Of a DNA stretch of 64,000 bases, positions 30,885 through 43,020 are shown in pieces. This DNA comes from Anaeramoeba flamelloides (taxonomy: Eukaryota > Metamonada > Anaeramoebidae): positions 12,483,001-12,547,000 of the forward strand of contig JANTQA010000036.1 of the NCBI GenBank assembly GCA_027625915.1. The letters are read 5' to 3'. The notes under the pieces are model-generated. The model did no database searches and had not been told where the DNA came from. It was given only the letters and a program-made list of their open reading frames with translations. Both the position numbers and the translations under genes were made by a program. The first letter of the stretch is position 1. Every line of letters starts with the position of its first letter.

Positions 30885-33800
30885 TTATTTCTTGAAAACG
30901 ATTTCAATTGATTTTAAAAAGTTAAGTATTTCTTTAGAATTATTACAATTTTTTGTAATTAATAATTTAAAATTATAATTATTATTTTTTTTAATAAATA
31001 AATTCAATTCTTGAATAAAATATGATTTGATATTTGTTATTTTGGGGAAAAAATCAATTTTGTTATATCTTTTTGAAGAAAATAGTTTACAAAATTGAAA
31101 TTTAGTAAATTTAATTTCAATATTATTAAAATGCAATTCTTTTTTTTTAAAATCCAAATCACCATTCATAATCTTTGTATTCTCATTTCTATTTTTATCA
31201 GTATTTTCATTTTCATTTTCATTCTCATTTTCATTTTCATTCTTGTTCTCATTTATGCTATATTTATCATTGTTGTTGTTATTATTACTAGTATAATTTT
31301 TTAATAATTTAATTATTTCAACAAGTATTAAAGGCCATATTGACAAATAATTATTATTTGAAAATATTTTTGGATATGTTAATAATTTAACAAGGGAAAT
31401 CAAAAATACTTTTTGCTTTAAGGCGTTGGGACTAATTATATTGATATTTGGAATATAAATTGATGATAATAAATTAACGAATAAATCTAATTGGACTTTA
31501 TCTACCAAATTTATAAACAAATTTACGCCATATTTCGCAATAATTGCCGAAACCCAAAGATTAAAATGGTTTATGAAATATTTCGTTCTTTTATTTAAAA
31601 GTCTATAAAATAATTGCTCTAAAATTTGTGGTAAGTATGGTTGATAATATTTAATTTCAATTGCTTTGTATAAAGAGTTGATGATTTTAAATGCTTGTTT
31701 TTCATAATTTATATTTGGAATGAGATGTGAAAAAAAATGAATAATTATTTTTAAATTCTTAATAATAATTTCTTGTGGTGCTTTTAAAATAAAAGCCTTC
31801 AATAAGATAGTTATTGCAGGTATATGATTTTTTAATTTCCAAATTTTTTGATTCAAAATGTGCTTTAATAGAAAATCATAATAAAAAGTTTTTGTTTCTT
31901 GATCTGTTTTTAAATCATTGAAAGATTTTGATGATAACATTTTTGCTAAAATTTGATAAATATATGGATTTAAATAAATATTGATTTTTCTTTTCTTTTT
32001 TTCATTTTCCCTTTCCCTTTCCTTTTCCTTTTCCTTTTCCTTTTCCTTTTCCCTTTGCTTTTCATTTTCATTTTCCTTTTTCTTTTTCTTTTCATTTCCC
32101 TTTCCGTTTCCCTGTTCATTTTCATTTTCATGTATTTTTTCCCTTTCCCTTTCATTCCCGCTTTCCTTTCTCTTTTCAATTTCCTTTCCTTTCCCTTTAT
32201 CCACATTAAAATTATCATTACCAACCGTTTTGTCATCATCATCACTTTTTGATAAAATTATTTTGAATAATTTTACAAGTTGTTTTTCTAAAAAAACAAT
32301 TTTTGTATTGGTATTATGGGAAATTTTTAATATTTGTAAGAAGGTTTCAAATAAATAATGGTTCAATAAACTGTAAATATTATTAATGTACACATATTTC
32401 ATGATTTTGATTAATTTGGTGATAATTGGAATTGATACTGGTATTATTAATTCTTGTGCGATCATTGTGATAGACATTATTGTTTTCATTATATTATAAT
32501 TTTCGTTTTCGTTTTCGTATTTGAGGATTTTGAACAGGTTATTCAAAATTACTTCCAAGATATCCTTAATGTCACTTTTCATAAATTTTGGTTTTTTTGT
32601 CTTAAAATCGATTAAAGTGAAAAGCTTTTCAATTAAAATGGAAGCCAAGGTATAAATGACATATATTTCCGATTCCAATAAATTAATCAGGGGACCTAGT
32701 AATTCTAATAATAATGATCTGGATAATAACGAACGGAAAATCAGCACATATTTCAAAGAGTCTGAAATTAAAACAGGGTGGGCATTGGGGTTGATGATCT
32801 CTGTAATAATTTCATTTTTGTAAAAGGAATTGATGCCGATTAACTTGTTTATTTTAATTGCTCCATAGCTTTTGTGTTTTCTTTGCACGGTTAATGCGAT
32901 AACTAAGAAAATCGCAGCGTCCTTTGATTTCCAATTGCTTCCTGGCTCAAACAAATATTCTTCTAGCATCAGGTTCACATAGGTTGAAAAGATCTCGGTA
33001 ACCTTCGTTTCATGATTTTGGTTTAAGATCCTTACCAATTCTGTCGCGCTATTCCTTCTTGACTGCCCATTATAAATTTCAATTTCCTTTCGGATATATT
33101 CCTCGGGCTGAGACTCGAATAACTCTTCGGTGAATTCACGAAAGTACATGTTCGGTATAATGATGTTTTCGCAAATGTTTTTTAACGTCTCTTGATCAGA
33201 AAAAATGCCCGTGTGATCGTACTTGGCAACACTTGTCAAAAAATCGATCCCACTAATGACCAATTTATCCGATTCCTTGTCCAGGCTGGTTCTCAAGAGC
33301 AATTGGTAGACATCTTGGATGAAGACTTCGACGTATTGTGAAAAATGCGAGGAATATTTGGTCATAAATAAATTTAAAATGCGGCAAACTATTGCTTGCA
33401 ATTTTTCTAAAACAAGCGTTTTTGCAAGGTTCATTTTATTGATTTTTGGGTTGAGATTTTTTGTTTCCTTACCCTGGTTCTTTTGATCCTGTTTTTGTTT
33501 CCCATGTTCCTTCTCTTGGCCTTCGCCTTCACCTTCGCCTTGGGATTGGTTTTGGTTTTGGTTTTGGTCCTTTTCACTTAAAAACATTGTGTTTGGATAG
33601 TCAATAAAATTTTTAAAAATTTTGTTCCATTCCATTAAATTCTTTTCGCAGGCTTGAGGCAATTTTTGTGAGATTAGTGAATAATAAATATTAATTATTA
33701 AATTAACAATTCTCAAATATTCAATCTCTTGATCAATTCTGTTTCCTTGGTTCTTTAATTCACCCACTAAGACACAAACTTCCATCAGCAAGTTTTCTAA

Positions 33801-34596
33801 AGGTTGAAATACAATTTTAATTACATAGCTAATTTCCTTTATTAGCTCTTTCGAAAATGTGAAATAGCGATAATTTTTAAATAATTCGTTCATTATCGAC
33901 AAGATATTTCCAATCTTTTGCACATTCATTTCTTCCTCTTCAAATTTCGAGACTAGGAATGGCAATAAATTGTCCCATTCCTCATAGAAATCTGTTTCGG
34001 CCAAAAGAACAATAATTTCAATTAACTGGTGCAACAGCTTTGTTTGTGAATTGGTACTGGTGTTGGTATTGGTATTGGTAATGGTAATGGTTTTGTTTTT
34101 GGTTTTGGTTTTTGTTCCAGTGCCAATGCCAATCGTAATCTCGATTAGCATTTGCCTAATTTTTTCTTTTTCCTCTTCTTTAAATATCTTTGAGACCAAG
34201 AGATCGTCCTTTTCATCTTCACAATACCAGTTCCTGATTAAAAATTCTTTTAAATATTTAGTTACGATCTGCTTTTGTTCTTCAGATTCATTTGGTTCTT
34301 TGAGAAACGATAGTAGAATTAAATAACAGTCTGGGGTTTTGGAATATTTGGCTAAAGTGTTTTTGGCTTTGCAATTCGCAAGAGATCAATTTTTGTCAGA
34401 AGCGAAAAAAAAAAAAAAAAAAAGATATTTAGATCATTTATCAGGTTTTTTTTTTTTTTTTTAGTTTTTTTTTTTATTGGGAATTTTAAAAGTAAAAAAT
34501 AAAAAATGAACTTCAACCCTTACCTTGTTGTGTTTGGCCCGATTTTAATTGAATTTGGTTTAGTAATTCTTTAAGAATTGTAAAGTCCTGATCCAT
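30885..34596 (-). CDS. CSE1: Exportin-2 (CSE1/CAS), importin-alpha re-exporter
   Basis: Karyopherin that returns importin-alpha to the cytoplasm with RanGTP. The model is complement(30885-34366, 34524-34596), 1184 residues. Exon 1 begins at the ATG at 34596 (MDQDFTILKELLNQ) and ends at a GTAAGG donor; the intron is 157 bases; exon 2 resumes in phase after CAAAG. The joined N-terminus aligns with animal CSE1L, including LKEFLIRNW against IKRNW. Central hallmarks are NIIIPNMYFREF, EEYIRKEIE and GSNWKSKDAAIFL (about residues 425-510). The protein is longer than the roughly 970-residue animal form because of three low-complexity inserts: Gln/Gly/Glu near 290-320, Lys/Glu/Arg near 750-820 and Asn/Glu near 1063-1083. 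Coding is open throughout and ends in TAA. The N-terminal importin-beta-like HEAT region and the CAS/CSE1 C-terminal region are both present. Confidence 0.95.
34367..34523 (-). other. CSE1: Intron of the exportin-2 gene
   Basis: 157 bases, donor GTAAGG, acceptor CAAAG preceded by a long T run and CGCTTCTGAC. It interrupts codon 25 after its first base. Positions are set by the homology of the joined protein. The acceptor lacks a pyrimidine immediately before AG, so a nearby alternative junction is possible. Confidence 0.75.
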
Positions 34597-35774
34597 TAAT
34601 TCAATAAAGATCAATCCTTCAGGAGTTAATCAACAAAAGAAAAGAAACTATGAAAAAAAAATTCCTAAATGTTTAAAAAATGAAAAATAAGATAAAAAAT
34701 ATCTACTTTTCCCAAGTTTGTTGATTTTCAAATTCAGTAGAAAACTTTCAGTTTGAAGTTTAAAAAAATCGAGTTGTTATTGGGTATTTGTCAAATTTTT
34801 AAGGTAAGAATTGATTACAAATTTTTGATTTTCATTTTTAGAGAAAAGATCTTTTTTTGAAACTCCGAAATACAATTGTAGTGTGATAATTTTGTTGGTT
34901 TGAGTAGTTTGATTCTTTTCAATTAGAAGTAGCCTGAATAAGTTATTGATTTTAATTCTGAAAAGAATCACAAACCTTTTCACAACTTTTAATTTGAAAA
35001 TGTTGTTGTGTATTAATTTGAATGAAAATATTCTCAGTTTTTTTTTATCTTGTTTTTGATTATTGACATTTATTGTTCTAAGAAAGTTTAAACATTTTGA
35101 AAATCCTCTCTAGTTGTGTGTGGTGTAGTAAAATTTTTGTAAATGTTCTTGTGATTTTTTTGGTGTGATCTTATATTTCAATTCATTTTAAAAAAATTAA
35201 TGATCTATTCTTTTCTTATAATAACATACAAACCTTTAACAAATTGTTGTCTCAAAAAGGTTTCAAAAAGAGTTTGATTATTGTTGAATCAAAATTAGTT
35301 TTTAATTTCAAATCTTATTGATGGATTCAGGCATATTCGGAAACTACCTTAAATCTAAATTTTTGAACACAATTAAAAAAGACAAAAGAATAACATTGTG
35401 TTAATTTTATTTAAATGTGAGATTATTGACTTTTGGTACTTTTGTTTTTTTAATTTTTTAATTTCTTTTTGTTTTCAAATTATGTTAGACTTTTGGTTTG
35501 AACTGTGATATTTTTTCCAAGGATTGATATAAGACTCAAGTTTACCAATTATTAAGAGTTAGCTAAAATAAATCTATTAAAAGGACATACAAATCAGAAT
35601 ATTGCTGGGTTTACTAGCTTTGTCTCTTTTGATTAAAAAGAAAAATTTAATTTCGAATTTTGTAGGGTAATGTTGAATTGTTTCGTTATCAAAAGACTAT
35701 TGGAAAGTTTTTACTATAACCCAACCATTTATGATAAGGAAATTCTTTTAAACATTCTTTAATTGGGAACTCGA
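34597..35774. other. Spacer upstream of exportin-2
   Basis: AT-rich. The first 100 bases (to about 34700) would be the 5' flank of the exportin-2 gene. No second gene, repeat boundary or RNA is supported. Confidence 0.45.
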
Positions 35775-36112
35775 TATTGGTATTTAAATTTTAAATGGGA
35801 AAAATTTTCACTTGATTTTACATTTTTATTTTAAGGGACTAGTCTCTATTATTTTTTTTTTGACCAATTTCTAAATAAGGATTCCTATCTAGAAATATGA
35901 TTAATATTGGAAATAAACAGTGTTTTCAAATCTAAGTAATTGACAAAAAATTTTCCCAATCTCTATAAAATTTAGGTAAAAAAATTTAATAGAGATTAGT
36001 CCCTTAATAAATTGAGTTTTTAAAGAAGTAGGTTAGGGGTTTGATCTCGATTTGAAAAAGGAAATTGAAAAAAAGTGTATATTCTTTCCCATTTATAATT
36101 CAAGTACCAGTA
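35775..36112. mobile_element. TACTGGTATTTGAA palindromic MITE, copy 3, split by another MITE
   Basis: The left end TATTGGTATTTAAATTTTAAATGGG and the right end CCCATTTATAATTCAAGTACCAGTA match the copies at 14389 and 14776. The interior is interrupted at 35831-36006 by a TTAA-flanked MITE, which therefore inserted later. Confidence 0.8.
35831..36006. mobile_element. TTAA-flanked MITE (GGGACTAGTCTC family), copy 2, nested
   Basis: Left TTAAGGGACTAGTCTCTATTA, right TAGAGATTAGTCCCTTAA, with TTAA duplicated at both ends. The interior is very close to 23628-23802. It sits inside the palindromic MITE at 35775-36112. Confidence 0.88.
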
Positions 36113-36143
36113 ATAACAACTTTAGAAGAAAAATTTTTTCTCT

Positions 36144-36343
36144 TACTGTCAGTTCCACTTTTAATGCACAAACTTTCAAAGAAATTTAAGGCACAATAAA
36201 AATTCTAAATTAAGGCACAAAATTCAGATTCTAGTAAAATAAATAGTAAAAAAAAAAATTCCAAATTTTGTGCCTTAATTTGAGATTTTTTTGTGCCTTA
36301 AATTTAGTTGAAAGTTTATGTCTTAAAAGTGAAACTGACTGTA
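36144..36343. mobile_element. Palindromic TA-flanked MITE (CAGTCAGTT family), copy D
   Basis: Left end TACTGTCAGTTCCACTTTTAA (one base off the family end), right end GTGAAACTGACTGTA. The two halves are inverse, with the shared AAGGCACAA words. Confidence 0.85.
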
Positions 36344-36454
36344 TAAAAACATTACCGTCTTCATTTAAGAATAGCTTCTGATAAAATTTGAAATTTTTAC
36401 TACAATTCTTAAATTACGAAACTACACGAATTATTTAAACAGATATTCTTATGT

Positions 36455-36920
36455 TCATGATAAGAAGAAAATAAAAACAAAATCTTGTAATTTATGTAAA
36501 AAATACCAAAACTCAGAAATAGATGAAGATATCGATCATTTTTTATGTTATTGCGCATCCATTAAAAAAATCTGATAATTTTGATTAAAGAATTAATACA
36601 AATACAGTCAGTTCCACTTTTAAGACACAACCTTCAACGAAATTTAAGGCGCAATAAAAATCTCAAATTAAGGCACAAAATTCATATTCTAATAAAATAA
36701 ATTGTAAAAAAAAAATTCCAAATTTTGTACCTTAATTTGAGATTTTTTTATGCCTTAAATTTCGTTGAAAGTTTGTGTCTTAAAAGTGGAACCGACTGTA
36801 AACAAAAATAATAAGTTTATTATGTCTGATATTATACAAAATAAAACCTGTTATTTGTCCGTTCGTTGGTTAATTATAAATTAAATTATGATTCTTTATT
36901 ATAATTTCTTCAGCAAAAAT
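36455..36920 (+). mobile_element. LINE relic, C-terminal zinc-finger piece, split by MITE E
   Basis: Translation from 36459 reads RYSYVHDKKKIKTKSCNLCKK and then DEDIDHFLCYC, the same Cys/His pattern as the LINE ends at 30300, 41400 and 53230. The 3' part continues after the MITE at 36603-36800 with AATTATGATTCTTTATTATAATTTC, which matches the tail of the minus-strand copy near 41220. It contains stops and is a fragment. Confidence 0.7.
36603..36800. mobile_element. Palindromic TA-flanked MITE (CAGTCAGTT family), copy E
   Basis: TACAGTCAGTTCCACTTTTAAG at the left and GTGGAACCGACTGTA at the right. It has inserted into the 3' part of a LINE fragment, 259 bases after copy D. Confidence 0.88.
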
Positions 36921-36939
36921 ATTGAAATTAGGAAAGTTT

Positions 36940-37293
36940 CGTAGAGTGCCGTATAGTGCCTAGGTTTTCTTGAGTTGTCTGTTTTATTTGTTAATTGTTC
37001 TAGGGTTTTTTTACTTTTTGAAATAAACAGAAAATTTTAAGAAATTTTCGGTATATTTCGAAAAGTAAAAAAAAAAAACCCTATGAAAATCTATTGGTTT
37101 TTCAAATAAACAGAAAACCCAAGAAAACCTAACGGTGATTTTCCAGAATCCAAAAGAATAGAGAAAAATCAAAGATTTTACTCAATTATTTTAAATTCTT
37201 GAAAAAATAACAGAAGTTTTTTGAATTTTTAAAAGAAAATGAAAATTAAACAAATTTTCGGATTATTTTAAAAATTAAAAAAAAAACACAGAT
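36940..37293. repeat. Multi-hairpin repeat, copy 3
   Basis: After GAGTGCCGTATAGTGCCTAGG, an outer arm (TAGGTTTTCTTGAG, about 36961) pairs with CAAGAAAACCTA near 37131 around an inner hairpin at about 37002-37083 (GGGTTTTTTTACTTTT and its inverse). A second hairpin (37139-37203) carries the CCAGAATCCAAAAGAATAGAG unit, and a third AT-rich one follows to 37293. Confidence 0.75.
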
Positions 37294-38427
37294 GTAAGAG
37301 CAAATTAATTTCCCTCCTTCAAGAAAAAAATAAATAAAAATTTGAAATTTTTAATTTTTGAAATACAATAGTTCTTTTTAATGGTAATGAGAGAAAGTGA
37401 ATAAAAATTCAAATATTTAAAGCCGATATATTCTCCTTGGTGGCTTTTATTAAATGATCATTAAATATATTCATTAATTTCAATTTCCCTTTTGTGTAAA
37501 CATTATTTTCTTTAGAGAGATCAACTCTTTACCACATACTTTGAGAATTTTTTTAAAAAAAGATTCTTTCAGGATTGTGTAATTTACCCTAAATTTGATT
37601 CATGTGATGGGTTTTTTTTTGGTAGAACCATAAATACCTAAATTTAATTCATAGTTAATACTTCTAAAAATTGTAATATAGGAAATAACCCCTATATAAA
37701 CTAGATTCCAAAATTTAGGCACCGTTTAAACAGTGGAAATAACATCATTACTGCACTTGAAATTCAATTTGGAAATAATGTTGATTTTACAAACAATTAT
37801 TTCATTTTTTGTCTTTTTTGTTTTGTTTTCATTTCCTTTTTTGCAGTTACGTAATCTGTTTCCTTAGATCTGAATTTTTTTTTTTTTTCAATGGTTGATA
37901 GAAGGTTAGTTTCGAGTTTGTTAAATTGGAAAATAACATAAAATTGGTAGAGGGTATCTTAAAATTTGATCGATCAACAATTGTTGGTGAAATTTCTACA
38001 AATTTACCATTACATTTTTTGTAACGCTCGTTTTATTATTACGGACACATGTTTCAATTTTTGAGTTTTGTATTTTTTTCTTTTATTTTTATTAAAATGG
38101 TTATATATTAAAACAATTGATGCCGGGTTACTTAAATTTTTTTTTAAATTAGGTTTGGAAAAATAGAATAAATTGGGTTTTTTTTGCCTATTTTTGATTT
38201 TGGGCAAGTCGAAATTTTTGGAATGAGGTTTATTTTTTAGTCTGTACTTTTAAAAAAATTTGGATTTGTCTAGAAAAATTAGAGAATAAAATGTGTTCAT
38301 TATAAAATATTAGAAAGTTGGGGTACTATTTATTGTAAAATAAATGAAAGAAAATTTTCATTCTGCTTTACAAAAAAAGATTTGTAAAATCATCTAAAAT
38401 ATAAATTTTATAATTCAAAAAATCAGT
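37294..38427. other. AT-rich spacer, nothing recognised
   Basis: Low-complexity AT. A minus-strand frame at 38010-38207 is Lys/Asn/Phe-rich and not convincing. Confidence 0.45.
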
Positions 38428-39099
38428 TTAAGGGTCTAGTCATTTACCTTGAATTTACTCCATACTCAAGGGTTGGCCTGGGTACAAAATGGGTTTTACG
38501 AAATAGCCGTTCTTTTGGTTGACAAAATTCAAATAATAAAAAAAAAAATTTCATTGGATCTTTTTGACAAAATAATTAATGAAGAAAAAGAGTTATCAAT
38601 TTCAAAAAATCTCAATTTTCAAAAAAAGAAATTCATCTTGTCTCATTTTATATTTCCCAATGGTTAAATTTCTTTAATTTAAAACAAATTACTTTCTTGA
38701 AGTTTGCAATCAATTTAATTCGATTTAATCTGATTTGTGGTTATTTTTAACCCTCTAAATTTGAACAAGTATAAATTATGTAATATTCTTAATATAAAAA
38801 AACTCAAGTGAAAAATGAAAAAAAAATCCATAAGATCTCAAAAAGTACTAAAGAGCGACACTTCGAAACTGACATTGTTGTTTTCAAAATTCTAATTCAC
38901 AGCCATTCTAATTGGAAATTGAGGATCACTCTTTGGCGCTTTTTTCTAAAAATGTACTCATTTTTTGGTTGTTGATTTTTGGAGATGGATTGTACATCAT
39001 AGGCTTGTTTTTTTGTTGGTTTTAGTTCCTCATACAAATTCCTAAAAAGTTTTTTTCCATTTCAGAAAAAAAATTTCACCGTAATGACTCGACCCTTAA
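38428..39099. mobile_element. TTAA-flanked element, 672 bp
   Basis: Flanked by TTAA at 38428-38431 and 39096-39099. The inverted ends are GGGTCTAGTCATTTACC and (inverse) GGGTCGAGTCATTACGG. Near the left end a short open stretch reads HTQGLAWVQNGFYEIAVLLVDK, perhaps a scrap of a transposase. The right two thirds align with the older copy at 4040-4497. Confidence 0.65.
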
Positions 39100-39400
39100 A
39101 TTAATAATTTCCCTTTAAAGTAATGGGAACTTTGATGATTTGTTATAATTCAAGAGAAGATGATCCTTTGGAAAGCTGAATGAAAATTTTTAATCTTTTT
39201 ATTTTACAATTAACAGTGTCTATGTTTTTTTGTTTATTTCTTTTAAACTGAACCATTTTGTATAAAATATTTTTCTAAGATAAAGGAAAAATAATTTGAC
39301 TTTGTACTTTCAAGAAATTTCTTTTATTGTTTGTAAACTGTTTAAAAAATGCTATAAGTAATCAAATTATTAACAAAAAATTTTTTTTTCTTTTTTTCAG

Positions 39401-39441
39401 GCACAACCTCCAGATATGAGGTAGATGAGTTAAATATATAA
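39401..39441 (+). other. Possible terminal exon
   Basis: A strong acceptor-like tract (a long T run, then TTTTTTTCAG ending at 39400) is followed by a short frame TTSRYEVDELNI and TAA. No upstream partner exon was found, so this may be chance. Confidence 0.2.
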
Positions 39442-41214
39442 ATATTTATTTGATTAAAAAAAAAAAGATTATGTGTTATTATTTCTCCTCTTTTATTTGT
39501 ACAGTTGGGTTTGATTTTTTTTCATTAGATCTGAATATTCTGTACCTTTTCTGTAATCTTATCATATGCGATCAAAACCCCAAATACTATATTTTATTGA
39601 TTATATATATTGAGGCATGTTACTACATTAACATTGTGATTTCTGAAAAGTTTTTATTTTTATTTTTGTTTGATATAGTATTATTTTTTTTTCTGAACAC
39701 TGGTATTCAACTGGGTTTGGGGTTTAAGGGGTACTTTTGAAATTTAATTTTGAAATAGGATTTTGGATTACTTTAATAAAGTATTTTCCTATTGAAGTTA
39801 ATAGGGTATGTATATTTTATTGGTGTTGAGTACATCGCCATTTTCTCGCAATTCAATTATTAATATCGTTTATTCAGTAAAATAAACGCACTGTTAATAC
39901 ATAAATTGTTACTAGAATATTTATATTCTAGAATAATATCTTTTCAACAAAACAAAAAATTGAAATCAAAAAAATTTTAAAATTGATTGAGATGAAAAAA
40001 ATAAAAACATTTATTTCTTATTCTTATCTCTGAAATTTAATACAACATTTTCATTTTCACCAATTTAATTTAAAACGTTTTTTTAAAGATTTTTCTATTC
40101 ATAGATTATTCAGAAAAAAATTATTTATCCTCTTTCTCAAGACTTTTAAAAGTAAATTTTCAAATCTTTATTTAGTTTTATGCATATATCTAGTTTTGGT
40201 TAGAGAAAATAGGATACTTTTTTTAGATTACTTATTAATAAATATAGATTTGTTGGATACTTTTTTTTGGGTTTAAAACCACTTTATTCCCAGAACAATT
40301 GTTATATTTATAATATTTATGAATAATACCTTAAATTTTATTTCCATATTTTAATTTTCTTTGATTTGAATTTTTTGAATTTTTTTCTTGATTTCAATAA
40401 TTGAATTCTTTCTTGTTAATCTTTGAATTAGTATTTTTTTTTCCTCTTTCAAACTATTTTTAAGAGGAAATTTAAACAAATAATTGAAAAAAATGGATTG
40501 TTTATTTCAAAAATAAAATACGAATCGGGGTGAAAAAGGAAAGTTCTTATTTGTTTTGGTTTTTAATTGGTAAAGTTTAAAAACGAAAGAAAATTTCTTT
40601 TATAATAGACTTTTTTCATTTTTTTATGATTCTTCATTGCAACAAGTTTATTTGAAAAAGTGATTTTTTTGTTTATTTTTTATAAAAAAATCATCTTCCC
40701 TTTTCTATTTTAATGGTTTACACTTTTTTTAATTCCGCTGATTCGTTAAAAACATTTTGAAATCCAATTCCTAATAATATAAAACTAAAAATATTCATAA
40801 AACTTCTATGTTATAAAAAAAGTAAATTGTCATTATTCAATTTTGATTTTCTTTTATTTTTATAAATAGAGTAATTATTGATTTTATATTTCAAAATTTC
40901 GATATCTTTTATTACTCTTATTAATGTGCATTACTCATAGGTGAAAAAAAGTTGAAAACAATTGTTAATTTTGGACATTATGGAAAACAAAAAGTAAAAT
41001 CAATTATTAGTAAAAAAAAAAATAACTTCAAAAAATAATCCATTATTTTTTTTTGTTATTTTAAGTGGGGGGGGGTTAATTTCATCTTACAACAGTTATG
41101 TTTTTTTTTTTAATTTATGAAATGAAAAAAAAAATGAAATAATTGTTTTTTTATTCTGAAATTAAAAGAAACCTATAGACACTATTGTATTATCCATATT
41201 TCCATATTTCCAAA
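39442..41214. other. AT-rich spacer, nothing recognised
   Basis: No gene or clear repeat. A run of nine G lies at about 41067-41076, which is striking in this AT-rich context. Confidence 0.45.
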
Positions 41215-43020
41215 TTTTTATTTGGAAATTTTAATAAAGAATCATAATTTAATTTATCATTAACAAATGATAGGATAAATAATAGATCTTTATTTTTTTA
41301 AATCCAAGGGTAATATTGATATTATTTTTGTTAACTTGAATTAATTTTTTAATCCAAATTTTTCGATTTTAATTGGACAGGGTATAATTACATAAAAGAT
41401 GATCGAAATCATCATCTATTTCTGAGTTATGATAATTTTTGTATCGATTACAAGATTTTGTTTTTATTTTATTCTTATCATAAACATAAGAATATCTATT
41501 TAAATAATTTATCTAGTTTTGAAATTTTAGAATGGGTGTTGAAAATTATTTTTTAAACTTTTTTTTTTTCGTTAGATTTTTTTTAATTTGAGAAATGAAA
41601 GGAAAATTTGGTAAATTTTATTTGATTTCTTGAATCAATTAAAAAAGTACCTTTAGCTTTTCCAGAATTCAAAATAATTGAGGGTAATCTGATATTTTAC
41701 TCTATTCGTTTAAATCATGGAAAAGTGTTGTTAGTTTTCTTTTAATTTCTAAAAGTAAAAATAAACCACCATTGGATTTTCCAGATATTAAAAGAATTTA
41801 TAAAAATCAATTATTTTACTCAATTCTTTTGAATTCGGTCATAGATAGGCACTATATATCACTTGGAGGTACTGGTGGTACTCTAAAACACTTATCAACA
41901 CGATCTTTTGTTCATATTGGTATTATGCTTAATAATTTTTAAATGATCTTAAAATTTCCATCCAGAACTAGTTATTATCACGTTTTCTTAATTTTTTTTT
42001 TAGATTTAGTTCCAATAATTTTATTTTTTTCTATTTTCCAATTAATATTTTCTTTCTTTTTTTTTTAAAAACTTTAAATTTTTGGATATAGCCCCAATGC
42101 CCATAATTTCTGAGTTTTTTGAGTTTATATCTTCTTTATATATACAAATTCTTACTTAGTAAATTTTTGCTTCAGTTTTACAGATTATCCTTGGTGGGAT
42201 GAATTTAAAAAATTGTTACTTTTTTTTATTTATGCAAACATCTATTAAGTGGAAACCATTTTGGGCTAAATTAAATATGACCAATCCAGAAAATAATGGG
42301 CTAATGTATATTGATTTAAACTTTTGTAATTTTACTCCATGATACTAACTTCATTTGGTTGAAGATCATTTTGATTGTTTTGTAATTGTCTTTTACTTTT
42401 TTAAAGTTTTTTTGTAAATTAGTTCCCTTTTCGAACCAAATTCCTAAATATTTTATTTTGGATAAAGTATTTGATTTAAAGTTTTTATCAATATTTGGCT
42501 CATTCTATTTTTTTTGAATAATTTTATTAAAGATATTAATTCTTTATCAATTTCTAATATTATTACATTATTAAAATTTCGTCATCTGATAATATTTGAA
42601 CATATTGGACTAAAACTTCAATTTCTTGAATTAAAAAATAACTGATAAAGCCAAATATTAAAGGAAAATGTGTCTTCTAAATAAACACCAATTCCTTCTT
42701 TTTTATAATAATTTTGTAGCCAAATTTTAAGTTTTTTTCATTTTTAATATATTTAGAGAGTGTAGTGAACTAATATAAGACTAATTGTATCAAAAAAAAT
42801 TTTAATATCAATTGTAACTATAAAAAATTCTTTTTTTTATATATATTTTTTTTGAGTTTTTCAAGTTCAAATAATATGTTTAATATTTTTATTCTTGGAT
42901 ACAATTGTTTTTGGATCCCAAATTGAGAATCTGAAACTATATTCCAAGAATCTTCAATTCCTTTATATATAAGTTTTAGTAAAAAAATCTCAATAAAGTA
43001 TTATTAATTGAGATTGGCCT
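41215..43020 (-). mobile_element. LINE relic on the minus strand, with internal multi-hairpin repeat
   Basis: On the minus strand, 43020 down to about 41900 contains decayed reverse-transcriptase sequence: a GVYLEDTFSFNIWLYQLF stretch resembling the block before the catalytic motif, then ILSDDEI near 42590. The C-terminal piece at 41370-41510 reads RYSYVYDKNKIKTKSCN and FDHLLCNY, matching the LINE ends at 36459 and 53230. A multi-hairpin repeat lies between the two parts, as in the copies at 29318 and 54400. Stops and frame changes are frequent. Confidence 0.7.
41570..41848. repeat. Multi-hairpin repeat, copy 4, inside a LINE relic
   Basis: GTTAGATTTTTTTTAATTTGAGAAATG followed by its approximate inverse, then a hairpin with CTTTTCCAGAATTCAAAATAATTGAG, then a third (CCAGATATTAAAAGAATTTATAAAAATC and its inverse). 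It is followed by AGGCACTATATATCAC. Confidence 0.7.

Noticed and set aside
31970-32358. Reading frames in other phases and on the opposite strand over the charged insert of exportin-2
   Set aside because: They are Ser/Phe or Met/Lys-Arg translations of the same AAGGAA/AAAGAA tract; the exportin-2 frame is set by homology on both sides.
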